Made by a program: the position numbers and the translations under genes. 64,000 bases of DNA from Fodinicola feengrottensis (GTDB lineage: Bacteria; Actinomycetota; Actinomycetes; Mycobacteriales; HKI-0501), in contig NZ_WOTO01000016.1 of the NCBI RefSeq assembly GCF_010993775.1, forward strand, positions 62,001 to 126,000, given 5' to 3'. The notes below the pieces were generated by a model, which saw only the letters and a list, made by a program, of their open reading frames with translations, was not told where the DNA came from and searched no databases. This document shows, piece by piece, positions 9,186 through 19,484 of the stretch; position 1 is the stretch's first letter, and each line of letters starts with the position of its first letter.

Positions 9186-9280
9186 TTGGTCAGCGCCCCG
9201 AATCGGTTGACGGTCCGCAAATTTCTCGCCGTGGCGGAATGTTGGGCGGCCATGTTTACCCAGAAGAAGTCCCATGGATA

Positions 9281-9314
9281 CAGAAAGCCCCGGCTTGTCC
9301 TGGCTGGGGCTTCT
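9281..9314. terminator. GC-rich hairpin, possible terminator
   Basis: AGAAAGCCCC at 9281-9290 pairs with GGGGCTTCT at 9305-9313 around a short loop. It lies ~100 bases downstream of the plus-strand remnant and ~160 bases downstream of the leftward secreted-protein gene. No long T-tract follows, so efficiency is uncertain. Confidence 0.45.
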
Positions 9315-9474
9315 CTGTAACAGATCAGTTGAGCTTGACCGTATGGTGCGTTGCGCCGAATCAAATGTCAAGCCTGGGGCTACCTGTCAGAGTGTCCAGT
9401 CCGGCTCGGCCGCCGGTCAGCGCTGCTTTTACTAAGGACCAGAAGGTGCCCGTCCGGCCACATTCAAGTGCCGG

Positions 9475-10335
9475 TTAGGCTCCGCAGTACATTTGCACAG
9501 CGAAGCCACCCTGGTATTGAGTGTCGTCATTTTTGACATTGATGCGCCAAGTTTGATTCGTTACCGGGAAGGAGTCGGTGATCCTCGGACCAAATCCGCC
9601 GCCACCGACAACTACCGTACCGGCGGGGCAGTCCAAGGATTGCATCCCGGACTGGCCCGGCTCGAGTATTTTCTCGGGATTGTTTACTCGTTGGTAGTTA
9701 ACGATGCCACTGCCGCATACCGCCTCAACAGTGGAGGTCACCGCGGTAGGACCGTAATTGTAGATTGTGAATGCCCACGAGCTATATTCGGCCGCTGATT
9801 CCTCGACATTGACCGTCCATGATGACGACACACCACCACCACCGAGGACTTGTTGTCCGCTAGGGCAGAATGACTGGGCGAACTTTCCTTCGCCGGGATT
9901 GACGGATGTTTCGTAGCTGACAAGATTGTAGTTGCTCAGGCCAGCGAAACACACTGCGTAGGCCTGGATTTGTGCGGAGATTGCCGAGTCATTGCGCACC
10001 ATCACCAGCCACTCCGAGCCGATAGCATTGGGGAAGGTGCCAACCAGTGTGATTCCACCTACGCTGTTGTTGGATTCACCACCGCTGGTGGCCCGCATGG
10101 TTGGTGGGCATTGCTCCGTGATCTCTGTTATCGATCCCGGTCCTAGTACCACCGTGCTCGTGACGACCTGTTGCCGTGCGACGGCGGAACTGGCTGCGGT
10201 CCGCTGCGATTCGGACAGCGTCGTTTTGGCCGGGCCACGTGACGCAGCCGCCGCCCCAGTGCCGCCGGACATACACAGCATCGTGAATAACAGGGTGAGA
10301 ACGCCGCTCAATAGGATTCGCGTGTCGTTTCGCAA
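9475..10335 (-). CDS. Secreted triple-repeat protein, copy 1
   Basis: A 286-residue protein with a signal peptide (LLSGVLTLLFTMLCMSGGTG, then cleavage near AAAAS). The mature region has three imperfect repeats of ~50-80 residues. They start with CPPTMRATSGGES, CPSGQQVLGGGGVS and CPAGTVVVGGGGFG, and end with AVCFAG, AVCGSG and MYCGA. Each repeat thus has one Cys at either end, probably a disulfide. The middle of each repeat is beta-rich with a W or N motif (SEWLVMVRNDS, SSWAFTIYNYG, QTWRINVKNDD). No catalytic motif is recognised. A paralogue lies at 11412-12290 on the other strand. Confidence 0.8.
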   Translation of the reverse strand: MRNDTRILLSGVLTLLFTMLCMSGGTGAAAASRGPAKTTLSESQRTAASSAVARQQVVTSTVVLGPGSITEITEQCPPTMRATSGGESNNSVGGITLVGTFPNAIGSEWLVMVRNDSAISAQIQAYAVCFAGLSNYNLVSYETSVNPGEGKFAQSFCPSGQQVLGGGGVSSSWTVNVEESAAEYSSWAFTIYNYGPTAVTSTVEAVCGSGIVNYQRVNNPEKILEPGQSGMQSLDCPAGTVVVGGGGFGPRITDSFPVTNQTWRINVKNDDTQYQGGFAVQMYCGA

Positions 10336-11411
10336 AGGTATCTCCTCTGGTGTCTGATCCGCGATGACGATGCTGCATGCTGAGACTTAGCCACTATTCG
10401 CGGAGCCCTAACTGTAAAAATCTCCTGACTGAACACACACAGCCAAAAGGGCCGTCCGACGCGCAGACTTCTACGTCCGGAAGTTCCCCGACGCCCGCGT
10501 TGGCTGCTGAAGCCGAGGGCACGCCGGGCTGGGTGGTGAGCTGTCGGTTGAGCAGCATCATGTCGATGAGATAGGTGATGAGAGGTGGTGCCGCTCGCCC
10601 CGTAGTGCCGCACGGTCGCGTACCAGCGGTTGATTGGTTATGTCGAAGGCGTCCAGGGATAGTTCCCGGCGCCCTAGCCGGTCGGAGATCGCTTTCTGTA
10701 TCCGCACGTAGCCGCTGATCTTGATGTCGATCGCGTGCAACCGTCCGGTTCCGGACGTTCCTTGCCCTCCGATTTCCAGACGTACAGCAATTCGTTACCG
10801 ACGACGCCCCCGATTGGAACTGGCTGATTGCCGCAGACGGGTCGTGGGTTCACCACCTCGGGGCAACCGCATCCATCAAGGCGGACCGCGCCGACTCTGG
10901 CCGCACATCGAACAGCTATGGCAACGGTGGAACGACCATGACAGACCCACCCGCCACCGTCTCGACCTCCGTTGATCAACCGTGCTCACCAGTTATGGCT
11001 GGACTCAACCGAAACCCCATCACATGGAACGGATCCGCATCGCCCGCTGAACGTCGAGTCCGGCGGAGCGGTGCTTGACGGCGACCACGGGGAGCCGTGT
11101 CGTCCACCTCGGCCGTTTGGCGAAGTCGAAGGAGCGGGGGCCAGTTCCTACGGCGACTGACCGGGATTGCCCTTTGTGGTCGATCGGATCGCACGTGAGG
11201 GAAACCTTCGATCGCAAGATCTCGCATTTTGGTCGGCCCTTTTAGCCCTGCTCTTCTGCTGACGGCATCCTTATGTTGAGGGCGTCGCGAATCTGGATTA
11301 TTCCATGGATACAGGTGCCTCGCGCCGCCAAGCCGCTGCGCGATGCAGGTTGCCACTAATCCTGTGCCGGCACCAACAGCATCCTGTTTCAGTCAGCAGA
11401 GGGAGAAGTGC
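10336..11411. other. ~1.1 kb region between the two paralogues, remnants only
   Basis: No intact gene is supported. The minus strand shows coding-like pieces (IKISGYVRIQKAISDRLG, and LNRQLTTQPGVPSASAANAG) in different frames, and the plus strand a short piece resembling a methyltransferase tail (listed separately). The first ~100 bases upstream of 10335 and the last ~100 before 11412 are the likely promoter regions of the two divergent secreted-protein genes. Confidence 0.5.
10885..11036 (+). pseudogene. Short remnant like the tail of a PIMT-type methyltransferase
   Basis: The plus strand reads RRLWPHIEQLWQRWNDHDRP and, after a frameshift near 10975, HQLWLDSTETPSHG. This order (LWxxIExxxxxW...RF/LGLxxxx...HxLWLDxPE) is common at the C-terminus of actinomycete protein-L-isoaspartate-methyltransferase-like proteins. 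Only ~45 residues remain, so the assignment is weak. It is not a copy of the methyltransferase at 41603-42812, whose tail differs. Confidence 0.3.
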
Positions 11412-12290
11412 ATGCGAAGCGACGGGCGAAGGTCGATGAGTGGTGTCGTCGTATTGTTGCTCACGGTGTTGTGTGGGGCGGGTGGCACCACCGCGGCGGC
11501 CGCGTCCCCTGGCCCTACGAAGCCGGCACCCCCCAACCGGCCAAGGAGCGCGGTCAGTCCGGCTGACACGCGCGAGCAGGTGGTGTCAGGGGTGGTACAA
11601 GTGCGGGCAGGCCAGGACTACGGGGTGGAGAAGGACTGCCCACCTGGGATGCTGGCCACCAGCGGCGGCGAATCCAACGACAGCAACGCTGGGGTCACGC
11701 TGATTGACACATACGCCTACAACGGCGGCGCCTCGTGGCTGGTGTCGGTCCGCAACGACTCAACAACCACCGCGCAGATCACCGTTTACGCCGTGTGCTT
11801 CAGCGGCCTGACCAACTACCACCTCGTCACCAGTGTTAACACTGTTGTCTCCGGCAATTTCGAGGCCGCGCAAGCGGACTGCAGGAACGGGCAGCTCCTC
11901 GGAGGTGGAGGTTGGTCCGATTCATGGACTGTTGACCTAACCGGATCAGCGGAGGAGTATGTCACCGAGTGGGGGTACGCCGTCGTCAACCACGGGTCCA
12001 CCAACGCGAGCATCACCGCCCAAGCGATATGCGGCGACGGTATCAACAACTACCAGCATATCGACGGTGGCGATAAACATTTCGGGGTAGCGGGGTACGC
12101 GGTGGAATCCGTGAGTTGCCCGGCCGGAACGGTCGTGGTGAGCGGCAGCGGGGAAGCCGACTACGGCAACCACGTCGAGAGGATTACCGACTCGTACCCG
12201 GCGAGCAATCAAACGTGGTACTTATATGCGAAGAACGACAGTCAGACCACGGAAGGATTAATGAACACATTACTGATCTGCGGATCCTGA
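11412..12290 (+). CDS. Secreted triple-repeat protein, copy 2
   Basis: A 292-residue protein. ATG 11412 is preferred over upstream starts because GGGAG lies nine bases before it and a signal peptide follows at once (SGVVVLLLTVLCGAGG). As in copy 1, three repeats are bounded by cysteines: CPPGMLATSGGES...AVCFSGL, CRNGQLLGGGGWS...AICGDG, CPAGTVVVSGSGE...LICGS. The mature N-terminus is Pro-rich. The proteins align along their whole length, so the pair arose by duplication with inversion. Function is unknown; a cell-surface or extracellular binding role is only a guess. Confidence 0.8.
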   Translation: MRSDGRRSMSGVVVLLLTVLCGAGGTTAAAASPGPTKPAPPNRPRSAVSPADTREQVVSGVVQVRAGQDYGVEKDCPPGMLATSGGESNDSNAGVTLIDTYAYNGGASWLVSVRNDSTTTAQITVYAVCFSGLTNYHLVTSVNTVVSGNFEAAQADCRNGQLLGGGGWSDSWTVDLTGSAEEYVTEWGYAVVNHGSTNASITAQAICGDGINNYQHIDGGDKHFGVAGYAVESVSCPAGTVVVSGSGEADYGNHVERITDSYPASNQTWYLYAKNDSQTTEGLMNTLLICGS

Positions 12291-12358
12291 CACCGGCCGA
12301 TACCCGCCGAATGGCTTCCAGGCCAACGAAGCCGGCGATAATCAGCGACAGCGACTAG

Positions 12359-13790
12359 TAGTACTTTGTTAGGTCGGGTCGGCATGTCGTGACGGCTTTT
12401 CTATTCTTTTCCTGGACAATTCATCTATGAGTTTACGGCGTGGCATTCGCGGGGAGCTTGAGGAGTACGTGTTGGATGTTTTTTCGGTGCGTTGCCGCGC
12501 GCCGATCAACGGGGTAAGGCGCTGGCGTATCTGCGTGGTGCGTTGACTGATGGTCAGCGGAAGTCGATGTGGCCGATGGCGGACCGGATCGGTGTGGACT
12601 ACCAGCAGATTCAGCAGTTTGTGTCGTCCTCGACCTGGTCGGTGGAGCCGGTTCGGGAGCGGCTGGCGCAACTGGCCGATGAGGTGATCGACCCGATCGG
12701 ATGGTTGCTGGATGACACGGGCTTTCCTAAGGATGGGAAGCATTCTCCGGGTGTGGCGCGGCAGTACAGCGGCACGTTGGGGAAAAAGATCGGGAACTGT
12801 CAGGTCGCTCCCAGCCTGCACCTGGCCACCGACGAGGCGTCGGCGCCGGTGAATTGGCGACTGTTCCTTCCCGAGCGCTGGGATGACTCGCTTGCTGAGG
12901 AATCCGAGGTGGATGCCATCGCCGCCCGGCGTGTCGCGGCGAAGATCCCTGACGGTGAGCGACACCGGGAGAAATGGCGAATGGGTATGGAAATGATTGA
13001 CGAAACGATCAGTTGGGGCCTGATGCCTGGGGTGATATGCGCCGATCCCGGCTACGGTGACTGTTCGCCTTTTCGGACCGAACTCACCGACCGTGGCCTG
13101 TCATATGTCCTTGGAGTCAAAGGGGAAACCAGCGCGCATCCGGCCGATGCCCAACCGTCGTCACCAGCCAGGCCGCCCTACACCGGCACCGGCCGACCCC
13201 GAACCGCCCGATACCGCACCGAGCTCATCAGCCTCAAAGCACACGCCATGCTCGCCGTCCAACGCGATCCAAAGAAAGCGTTCCGGACCATCACCTGGCG
13301 AACCGGAACCATCGGGCCACTACGCTCCCGATTCATCATCCTCCGAGTCCGGCCAGCAAACCGGAACATTCCCCGCCGACCAGACGGCAGCCTGCCAGCG
13401 GTCTGGATGATCGCCGAATGGCCCAAAAAAAACAACGACGAACCAACGAAATACTGGCTGTCCAACCTCCCAGCAAACACAAAACCAAAGACCCTCGTCC
13501 AGTTCGCCAAACTCCGCTGGCGCATCGAACACGACTACCGCGAACTCAAAAAAGGCCTCGGCCTCGACCACTTCGAAGGCCGCTCCTGGCTCGGCTGGCA
13601 CCACCACGTCACCCTCACCAGCGCCGCCCACCTCTTCATCACCAAAATGCGACTCACTGCCCCAAAAGCAACAGCGCCGGCCCACCCCTGACCCTCTACC
13701 AAGTACTCCGAGAAATCCAGACCATCCTCGCCACCTGGGCCGGCGCATGCCATACCTGCAACCAAATCCTACAAACTTAACAAAGTACTA
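12359..13790 (+). mobile_element. IS701-family insertion sequence with CTAG target duplication
   Basis: The ends are inverted: TAGTACTTTGTTAGGT at 12359 onwards and its near reverse complement ending at 13790. Both ends are flanked by CTAG (12355-12358 and 13791-13794), a typical 4-bp IS701-family target duplication. Length is 1432 bp and it encodes one DDE transposase. The right CTAG also borders a remnant of an IS5-family element. Confidence 0.85.
12427..13691 (+). CDS. IS701-family DDE transposase, -1 shift near N-terminus
   Basis: From ATG 12427 the reading is MSLRRGIRGELEEYVLDVF. It must then move by -1 at a six-T run (12479-12484) to continue GALPRADQRGKALAYLRGAL. The rest (from 12492) is an intact 399 residues, with the DDE_5-type core LDDTGFPKDGKHSPGVARQY, then GVICADPGYGD and a late RIEHDYRELKKGLGLDHFEG. 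The shift can be a missing T in the assembly, a real mutation, or programmed slippage of tRNA-Phe on the T run. If read as one protein it is ~421 residues, normal for IS701. Confidence 0.8.
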
Positions 13791-13925
13791 CTAGGGCGTG
13801 TCTGCTAATTGATGTGCCTCGTGGTAGGTGATGAGGGCTGCGAGGAGGACTCCGCCGAGGAAGTTGGTGGCGTATTTCTCGTAGCGGGTGGCGATGGCGC
13901 GCCATTGTTTAATGCCGCTGAAGGA
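13791..13925 (-). mobile_element. IS5-family remnant (transposase 3' end plus terminal repeat)
   Basis: About 130 bases are nearly identical to one end of the full IS5-family element at 29175-30108: GGCGTGTCTGCTAATTGATG onward, encoding GIKQWRAIATRYEKYATNFL. Identity stops near 13925, where unrelated sequence begins. The TAG that ends the transposase reading is supplied by the CTAG next to the element end. The remnant was joined by the IS701 insertion at the same CTAG. Confidence 0.8.
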
Positions 13926-13951
13926 AATGCGGCGTGCGGTCCGTGATTTTC

Positions 13952-14608
13952 TCAGTCGGGGTGCGCCGAGCTGGCCCAGGGATATCCGAGGCGTCCTGGA
14001 TGAACACTCAGGGTCCATTTCCGGCCCACCTGGTGGTCTCCCGGCAAGCCGTAATCGCTACTTATCTGCTCGCCCGCGTACGGCTGGCCCGGATCGACCA
14101 CGAGGATGGCCGCGCCCTTACTTTCACGTGTGACGGTCGCGACGACATCGCGCCGGGGAGCCGCATCGAGTGCGCAGTTCGCTATCGTCAAGGCTGGCAG
14201 GATGACTGCGAAAGCGGCGACGACACTGATACACAAGGTGCCCAACACCCAGGCCCAGGGTGGCGGTCCGCAGCGAATAATCCCCACGACGAGGATCACG
14301 ACCAGGAAGAGAGCGGCGGACGCGAGAGCCGTTGGTATGTAGCCAGATTCCAGGCGATCGTCACGGTGGTACCAAATGGGCAGCACGATTTGCAGAATGA
14401 TCCCTAACCCTATCAGCGCAAAGGTCCATACGAAGACCTTGCCGATTGTCCGTTCGTAGCAGTCCTCGCGTTCCTGTGGGCCATGGCCGCAATGTAGCCG
14501 GCAGAGCCAGCGATCGTCGCCGGTAATCCGGTGCACGTCCTGATAGCACCCACTTGCCGGCGCTTGCGTGCAACTACTTAAACAAGCCAACCAACCAGGG
14601 TTGACCAC
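13952..14608 (-). CDS. Hypothetical membrane protein
   Basis: A 218-residue reading. The N-terminal part holds RWLCRLHCGHGPQERE and DCYERTIGK, a Cys/His-rich segment seen in actinomycete membrane proteins. Three hydrophobic segments follow (FALIGLGIILQIVLPIW, ALASAALFLVVILVVGII, LGTLCISVVAAFAVILPAL), then a soluble domain with ATVTRESKGAAILVVDPGQP. The C-terminus runs up to the IS5 remnant and may be altered by it. The true start may be one of the later in-frame codons. Function unknown. Confidence 0.5.
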   Translation of the reverse strand: MVNPGWLACLSSCTQAPASGCYQDVHRITGDDRWLCRLHCGHGPQEREDCYERTIGKVFVWTFALIGLGIILQIVLPIWYHRDDRLESGYIPTALASAALFLVVILVVGIIRCGPPPWAWVLGTLCISVVAAFAVILPALTIANCALDAAPRRDVVATVTRESKGAAILVVDPGQPYAGEQISSDYGLPGDHQVGRKWTLSVHPGRLGYPWASSAHPD

Positions 14609-14684
14609 TGTTCAGGTATGAATCAGTGAGCCGATGCTGGATAGTGGCAACTTGCGACGCGGTAACCGTGGGCCTTTCGTAGGA

Positions 14685-14894
14685 TCACCGGGTCTTCCTA
14701 AGTCGCCAGGCAAACTGACCGATCGCCGCGACCAACAAGCCGATCATCAACACCGTAAGTCCGCGTCGGATCAGGTTGTCCCAGCCACCGCTCATGAAAT
14801 TGAAGCCGATAATCACGATGCACAACACAATCTGCGCCGTACTGCTCAGCAGTCTCCGTCTCATGAATCCAAGGTAGGCCGCGGATCGCCGCAC
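14685..14894 (-). CDS. Small two-pass membrane protein
   Basis: Sixty-nine residues: a basic N-terminus with MRRRLLS, then two hydrophobic segments (AQIVLCIVIIGFNFM and GLTVLMIGLLVAAIGQFAW) and a basic tail RLRKTR. It resembles short actinomycete integral membrane proteins of unknown function. It lies alone on the minus strand with no clear operon partner. Confidence 0.5.
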   Translation of the reverse strand: MRRSAAYLGFMRRRLLSSTAQIVLCIVIIGFNFMSGGWDNLIRRGLTVLMIGLLVAAIGQFAWRLRKTR

Positions 14895-15560
14895 GCACTT
14901 CGATCAACGCCACCGCTGCGCCTTCGGCAGCCTACCCCGGACCATCCGTACCAGACCACGCGCGCAGCACGGGCCAACGAGTCCCTGCTGGCGGCCCGAT
15001 TCCTCGTACATACCCGCGGATCAGCTGGACACCGGGATGCAGCTCACCACGTCCCACTGGCCGAGCGTGCGCCGCTCATGGCGCTGCAGCGTCACCTCAG
15101 GATTCACCGAATCACCAGGCACCACAACATCACCTCCGGCGCTCCAGCGCTGCTACCGACCGATCGGATAAAGGACAACCCGCCACAACACGGTCCCCTT
15201 CAGGCCGGCACTGCCGCCGATCCGACAGCCCGTTCAGCAAGCAAGAAGGTAGGAACTGGGCGCAGGAGGCACTTGACACCGCCCGTAGAGACACGTTGCT
15301 GGGGGCTGTGTTTATTGGTATAGCTCCTGGGACCTAGGAGGCACCAGCGACTGATGTGACAGTGGAGCGGGCTCCGGGTGGGGCTGTGCCGGCGCCGGCG
15401 GATGTGGTGATCGGGCTAGCTAAATTCCCCATTGTTGCTAGATCATTTTCCCAGTTGAATGTCGTCCGCCGTGGCGTTCGCGCGCTGGTCAGGGTGGACT
15501 ACTGGCCGTGCGTCGAGCCGGCCCCTCCAGCTCCGCGGCGACGCTGGTGGCCCAGGCCAG
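14895..15560. other. Region without a supported gene
   Basis: Open readings here are short and lack recognisable motifs. The plus strand around 15356-15500 has a mildly coding-like piece (PGGAVPAPADVVIGLAKF), without a partner domain or a good start. The right part lies downstream of the truncated LuxR-type gene and probably includes remains of its missing C-terminal region. Confidence 0.4.
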
Positions 15561-16783
15561 CTAGCCGGTAGGGACGTCGTCGTCGCCGCTGGCAGCGAGC
15601 ATCTCGGCGGCGAACGCGCGTACCGTCTCCAGCATCCGCCAGCGTCCTGCGGCCCCCAGTACGACCAGGCTTTTGTCCACCAGCCGGCCAAGTACGTCGG
15701 CCAGCTCGCCAGCAGGCTGGCCCGGGTTGGTGGCGGTGACCGCGGCCAGATCGAAGCCGCCGACAAAAAAAAACCGCCAGCCGGCGAAAGAGCGACCGCT
15801 CTCGCGGGTCGAGCAGGTCGTGGCTCCAGCCGATCACCATCCGCAGCGATCGGTGCCGCTGATCGGTACCCCAACCTCCGGCCACCAGCCGCAGCCGGTC
15901 ACGCAGGGCCGTACGCAGGCCGTCCATGCCCAGCGAGCCGATCCGCGCGGCGGCCAACTCGATCGCCAGCGGGATCCCGTCCAACCGCGAGCACGCGTCC
16001 GCCAGTAGTCCCGGCTCAGCTGCGAACGTACGGTCGACGGCCCGCGCGCGGTCGGTGAGCAGCTCTTGCGCTTCGACGCCGAGCGAGCGGCGGCACGACC
16101 AGCGTCCGTTCGGCTGGCAGGCCGAGCCGTTCCCGGCTGGTGGCCAGCACGGTGATGCCCGGGCAGCCGGCCAGGATCCGCTCAACCAGCGGCCCAACCT
16201 CGTCGTTGACGTGTTCGCAGTTGTCCACCACGAGTACGCCGGCCTGGTCGCCGAGCTGGTCGAGGATGGCGTTCGTCAGCGGCTGGCCCTGCCGTTCGAC
16301 GACCCCGATGGCGGCAGCCACCGCAGGCACCACAAAACCGGCCCGTACCGGCACCAGATCCACAAAGGCGGCACCGGCCGGTGCGACTTCCATGGCCAGT
16401 CGGGACTTCCCGACGCCACCGGGCCCCAGCAGACTGACCAGGCGGTTCTGGGTCAAGGACGTCAGCAGCTCGGTACGTTCGGTGGCCCGTCCGACGAAGC
16501 TGCTGGCCGCCCAGGGCACAGCCACCCACCTCGGCACGGCCGTCGCCAGCGACCGGCGGTCGGTGACCCCGGCCTTGCGCAGCAGCGACGAGACGTGACT
16601 TTCGACCGTACGGATGGAAAGGTGCAGCCGCTCGGCGATCTGCGCGTTGGTCTGGTGCTCGCCAATCGCCGCCAGCACCTCAGCCTCCCGCGCCGAGATC
16701 GTCTCCCTCCAGTTCGCACTCACACGGCCATCATCTTCCGTACTGGCCACGATGTGTCGTATGCGGAGGAAACCGGTGCGCAA
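15561..16783 (-). pseudogene. LuxR-HTH/NB-ARC regulator, frameshifted and truncated
   Basis: The N-terminal LuxR-type helix-turn-helix is clear (ISAREAEVLAAIGEHQTNAQ, then SIRTVESHVSSLLRKAGV). An NB-ARC-type ATPase follows, with Walker A LLGPGGVGKSRLA, Walker B GVLVVDNCEHV and TVLATSRERLGLPAE. A shift near 16085 leads to LGVEAQELLTDRARAVDRTF. A second shift, at a run of nine A (15765-15773), leads to FDLAAVTATNPGQPAGELAD and ends at TAG 15561-15563. The large TPR-like C-terminal part is absent. Homopolymer error could explain the A9 shift but not the truncation. Confidence 0.75.
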
Positions 16784-16903
16784 AGTCGGTTCTGCGATGT
16801 CGATGTCGTCGGATGGCTTCGTGACCGCTTCGAACGCTGGCCGCGAGAACCTGCCAAGGTGGGGGTGTGGCTGTCAAATACCGCGCCGTCCGGTGGTCCA
16901 GTT

Positions 16904-17251
16904 TCAGGATCTCCCTGTCGTGGTGCCGTCGTGGGGCGCGGTCTCCGTGGCAATGACGGCGAGCAGGCCAGGAAAGCGTGAGTCCAGATCGTCGGTGCGT
17001 ATGCTCAAAATTCGGCGAGCGCCGTCGATTCGTTCATGGATCAGACCGGCCTCGCGCAGGATCTTTTGGTGGTGCGAGAAGGTGGAGCGGCCGATCGTGA
17101 GCCCGGCGGCCCGGTAGAGGTCGTTGCAGGGTGACGAGCCCAAGCCGGCGAGGGTTCGTACGGCGAGGAGGCGGACCGGGTCGGCCAATGCGCCGAATAC
17201 GTCGGTCAGGGTGACGGTCTCGATCGGCGGGTGCCTGCCATCACTGCTCAT
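16904..17251 (-). CDS. ArsR-family winged-helix regulator
   Basis: A 115-residue protein with the ArsR fold: DVFGALADPVRLLAVRTLAG, then a recognition helix in TIGRSTFSHHQKILREAGLI and the wing HERIDGARRILSIRTDDL. No Cys-rich metal site is seen in the recognition helix, so the signal need not be a metal. It is divergent from the SGNH-hydrolase gene; the ~70-base gap between them (17252-17323) is the likely shared operator and promoter. Probably an autoregulated repressor. Confidence 0.8.
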   Translation of the reverse strand: MSSDGRHPPIETVTLTDVFGALADPVRLLAVRTLAGLGSSPCNDLYRAAGLTIGRSTFSHHQKILREAGLIHERIDGARRILSIRTDDLDSRFPGLLAVIATETAPHDGTTTGRS

Positions 17252-17323
17252 ACGTACAAACTAGGCTGGCCTTTAGTCGATGTCCATCGTACTGTTCGAT
17301 GACTGTCGACATAAGGAGTGCCC

Positions 17324-18444
17324 GTGGCAACTGACGCCTGGACCACGTCCTTTCTCGCCTCTCTCGCCGGGCCGGACCTGACCCTCCCGTTTCCACCGCG
17401 GACGCGTACGTTCGCCGACCAGACGATCCGCCAGACGGTCCGGCTGCGGCGCGGCGGCACGGCGGTACGACTGGTGCGAGCAACGAATTCGGGCGTGAGC
17501 CGCTGGTGATCGACGAGATCGTGTTGAGCAGCCCGTCCAAACGCGATGTGCCGGTCGGCCGCAAGGGCCTTGCGCGCTGGGAGATCGCGGCCGGCGCAAC
17601 CGCGATCAGCGATCCGGTCCCCGTGACGGTCGAAGCCGCCGACGAACTGACGATCAGCTGCTTCGTAGCCACTCGGACCGAGCCCGCGACCTATCTGCAC
17701 TCGGCCCAGCGGACAGCCCAGATCGCGCCCGGAAACCAGCTGTGCGAACGGCAACTGACCAAGGCTGAGACGTCTTCGTCGGTCTACTGGATCGGCCGTG
17801 TTCTCGTCGACACACCTGCGCAAGGTCCGGTGCTCGTCGCCGTCGGCGACTCGATCACCCGCGGAGACGGCACGACAACCGACGCGGACCAGCGTTATCC
17901 CGACCACCTGCAACGGCGACTGCCGAACGGCGCGGTCGTACTGAACGCGGGCCTCGGCGCAAACCGGCTGCTGCGACCGGAGCTCGGTCCACCCATGACC
18001 GAACGGTACGAACGCGACGTGCTGTCTGTCGCCGAGGCCACCCACGTCATCATCATGGGTGGGATCAACGACATCGCGTTGCCGGCAATGCTGGGCGAAA
18101 CCCGTCCGAGCGCCGCCGAGCTCGTGGAAGGCCTGCGTACGCTGGCCCGCCGCGCCCAGGAGCGCGGCATCCGGCCACTGCTGGGCACCATCACGCCGGT
18201 CGGCATCAGCCGTATCGACGACTTTGTCGCGTCCGGCAATCAGGACGTACGCCTGGCCGTCAACGACGCCCTAAGAGCACAGACCGAATGGCCAATCGTC
18301 GATTTCGCCGCCGCTGTCGCCGACGCCACCGACAGCAATCGGCTGGCCGGTTATTACGACTCCGGCGACGGGCTTCACCCGAACGACGCCGGAGCCCGCG
18401 CACTCGCTCACGCCATCGAGCTGGCCCGTTTCGATATGGCCTAG
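17324..18444 (+). pseudogene. SGNH/GDSL hydrolase with one frameshift
   Basis: Start GTG 17324 has AAGGAG six bases upstream. The first ~55 residues (TFADQTIRQTVRLRRGGTAV) are in one frame. Near 17478 the frame changes to NEFGREPLVIDEIVLSS, and the remaining 312 residues are intact. Block I VAVGDSITRGDGT carries the catalytic Ser, block III is GGINDI, and block V DGLHPND carries Asp and His. There is no signal peptide, so it is probably a cytoplasmic esterase or lipase. The divergent ArsR gene is the likely regulator. Correcting one base gives a ~373-residue protein. Confidence 0.8.
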
Positions 18445-18544
18445 TTGTTGCTCGGTACGTCGAAGAACCAGCGGGTGCCCGACCTGAGCATGCTGGGCAA
18501 TGGGCTAGCCGACGCCTCTACTGGGCAGAGCCGGCCGACCTCAA

Positions 18545-19445
18545 CGCAGCCGCCTAGGCGTCGTACAGAGCGGACAGGAGTATGCCGAGGCGTGCGCGGC
18601 CGCCGCCGCGGCTCAGGTCCAGCAGTCTGCCCTGCAAACACAGTTCAACGGCCGAAGCGCCGCCCTAGCGGTGCTGCAGAGGACGTACGCATCCAGCTCG
18701 CCGCCGCGGTAGCGATGGATACCTTCAATCTCCAGTTAGGGGCCCAGTATTTGTCCGCGCTCGGCCCGGGCGGCGCGCCCGCCTCGGCCGCCGTGCGGGC
18801 CGTGGGGTTCGCGCTCATCCAGCGCGGCAAGCCGTACGTGTTCGGCGCGTCGGGCACCGGCTCGTATGACTGTTCGAGCCTGGTGCAGGAGTCATACCGG
18901 TACGCAAGCATCTCGTTGCCACGTAAGGCCCGGCCGCAATGGCGCATCATGCGGCCGGTGCAGGTCAACGCCTACTTCCCGGTGACATACTTTTTCCCGA
19001 CAGACCGGAACAACTGGGACACCATTCACCACGTCGGGACCTACCTCGGGAATGGCGAGATGATCCACGCGCCGCAATCAGGCGACGTTGTCGGATCGCG
19101 CCCGTCTGGTGGGTGGAGTTCTTCGGCGCCACCCGGGTGGTCGGCGCGGTGCCGCCGGGCCAATCCGGAACCATCCCCACCTTTGCGTCCAGCGTCGGAA
19201 CCCCGTCACGAGGCACGCAAACCGAACTGTCCACTCCTCAACCGCCGGCGAGCAATCCGCCCATGACGAAGCCACCTGTGACCAAACCTCCTGTGACCAC
19301 GCCTCCGGATGCGCCATCGACGCCTCCGGGCACCCCATCGACGCCGGGAATGCCCAGCAAACCTCCTACCGACCCGCCATCCCAGACTTCACCGCCAAAA
19401 CGCTCGATTCTTACTCAGCTCCAGCGGCTGCTCCGTGGTCTCTAA
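18545..19445 (+). pseudogene. NlpC/P60 (C40) peptidase, copy A, frameshifted
   Basis: An Ala/Gln-rich helical lead (VQSGQEYAEACAAAAAAQVQ, QTQFNGRSAALAVLQRTYA) precedes a C40 peptidase domain. That domain has the catalytic Cys in GSYDCSSLVQESYR and His in IHHVGTYLGNGEMIHAP. After a shift near 19085 the protein ends in a Pro/Thr-rich tail (MTKPPVTKPPVTTPPDAPST) and TQLQRLLRGL. At least two shifts are needed to join all parts. Enzymes of this type cut cell-wall peptides. A diverged second copy lies at 22560-23610. Confidence 0.7.
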
Positions 19446-19484
19446 GCTCCCGTCGAAGGGCACTCAGCACCGTTGCTCGGTGGT

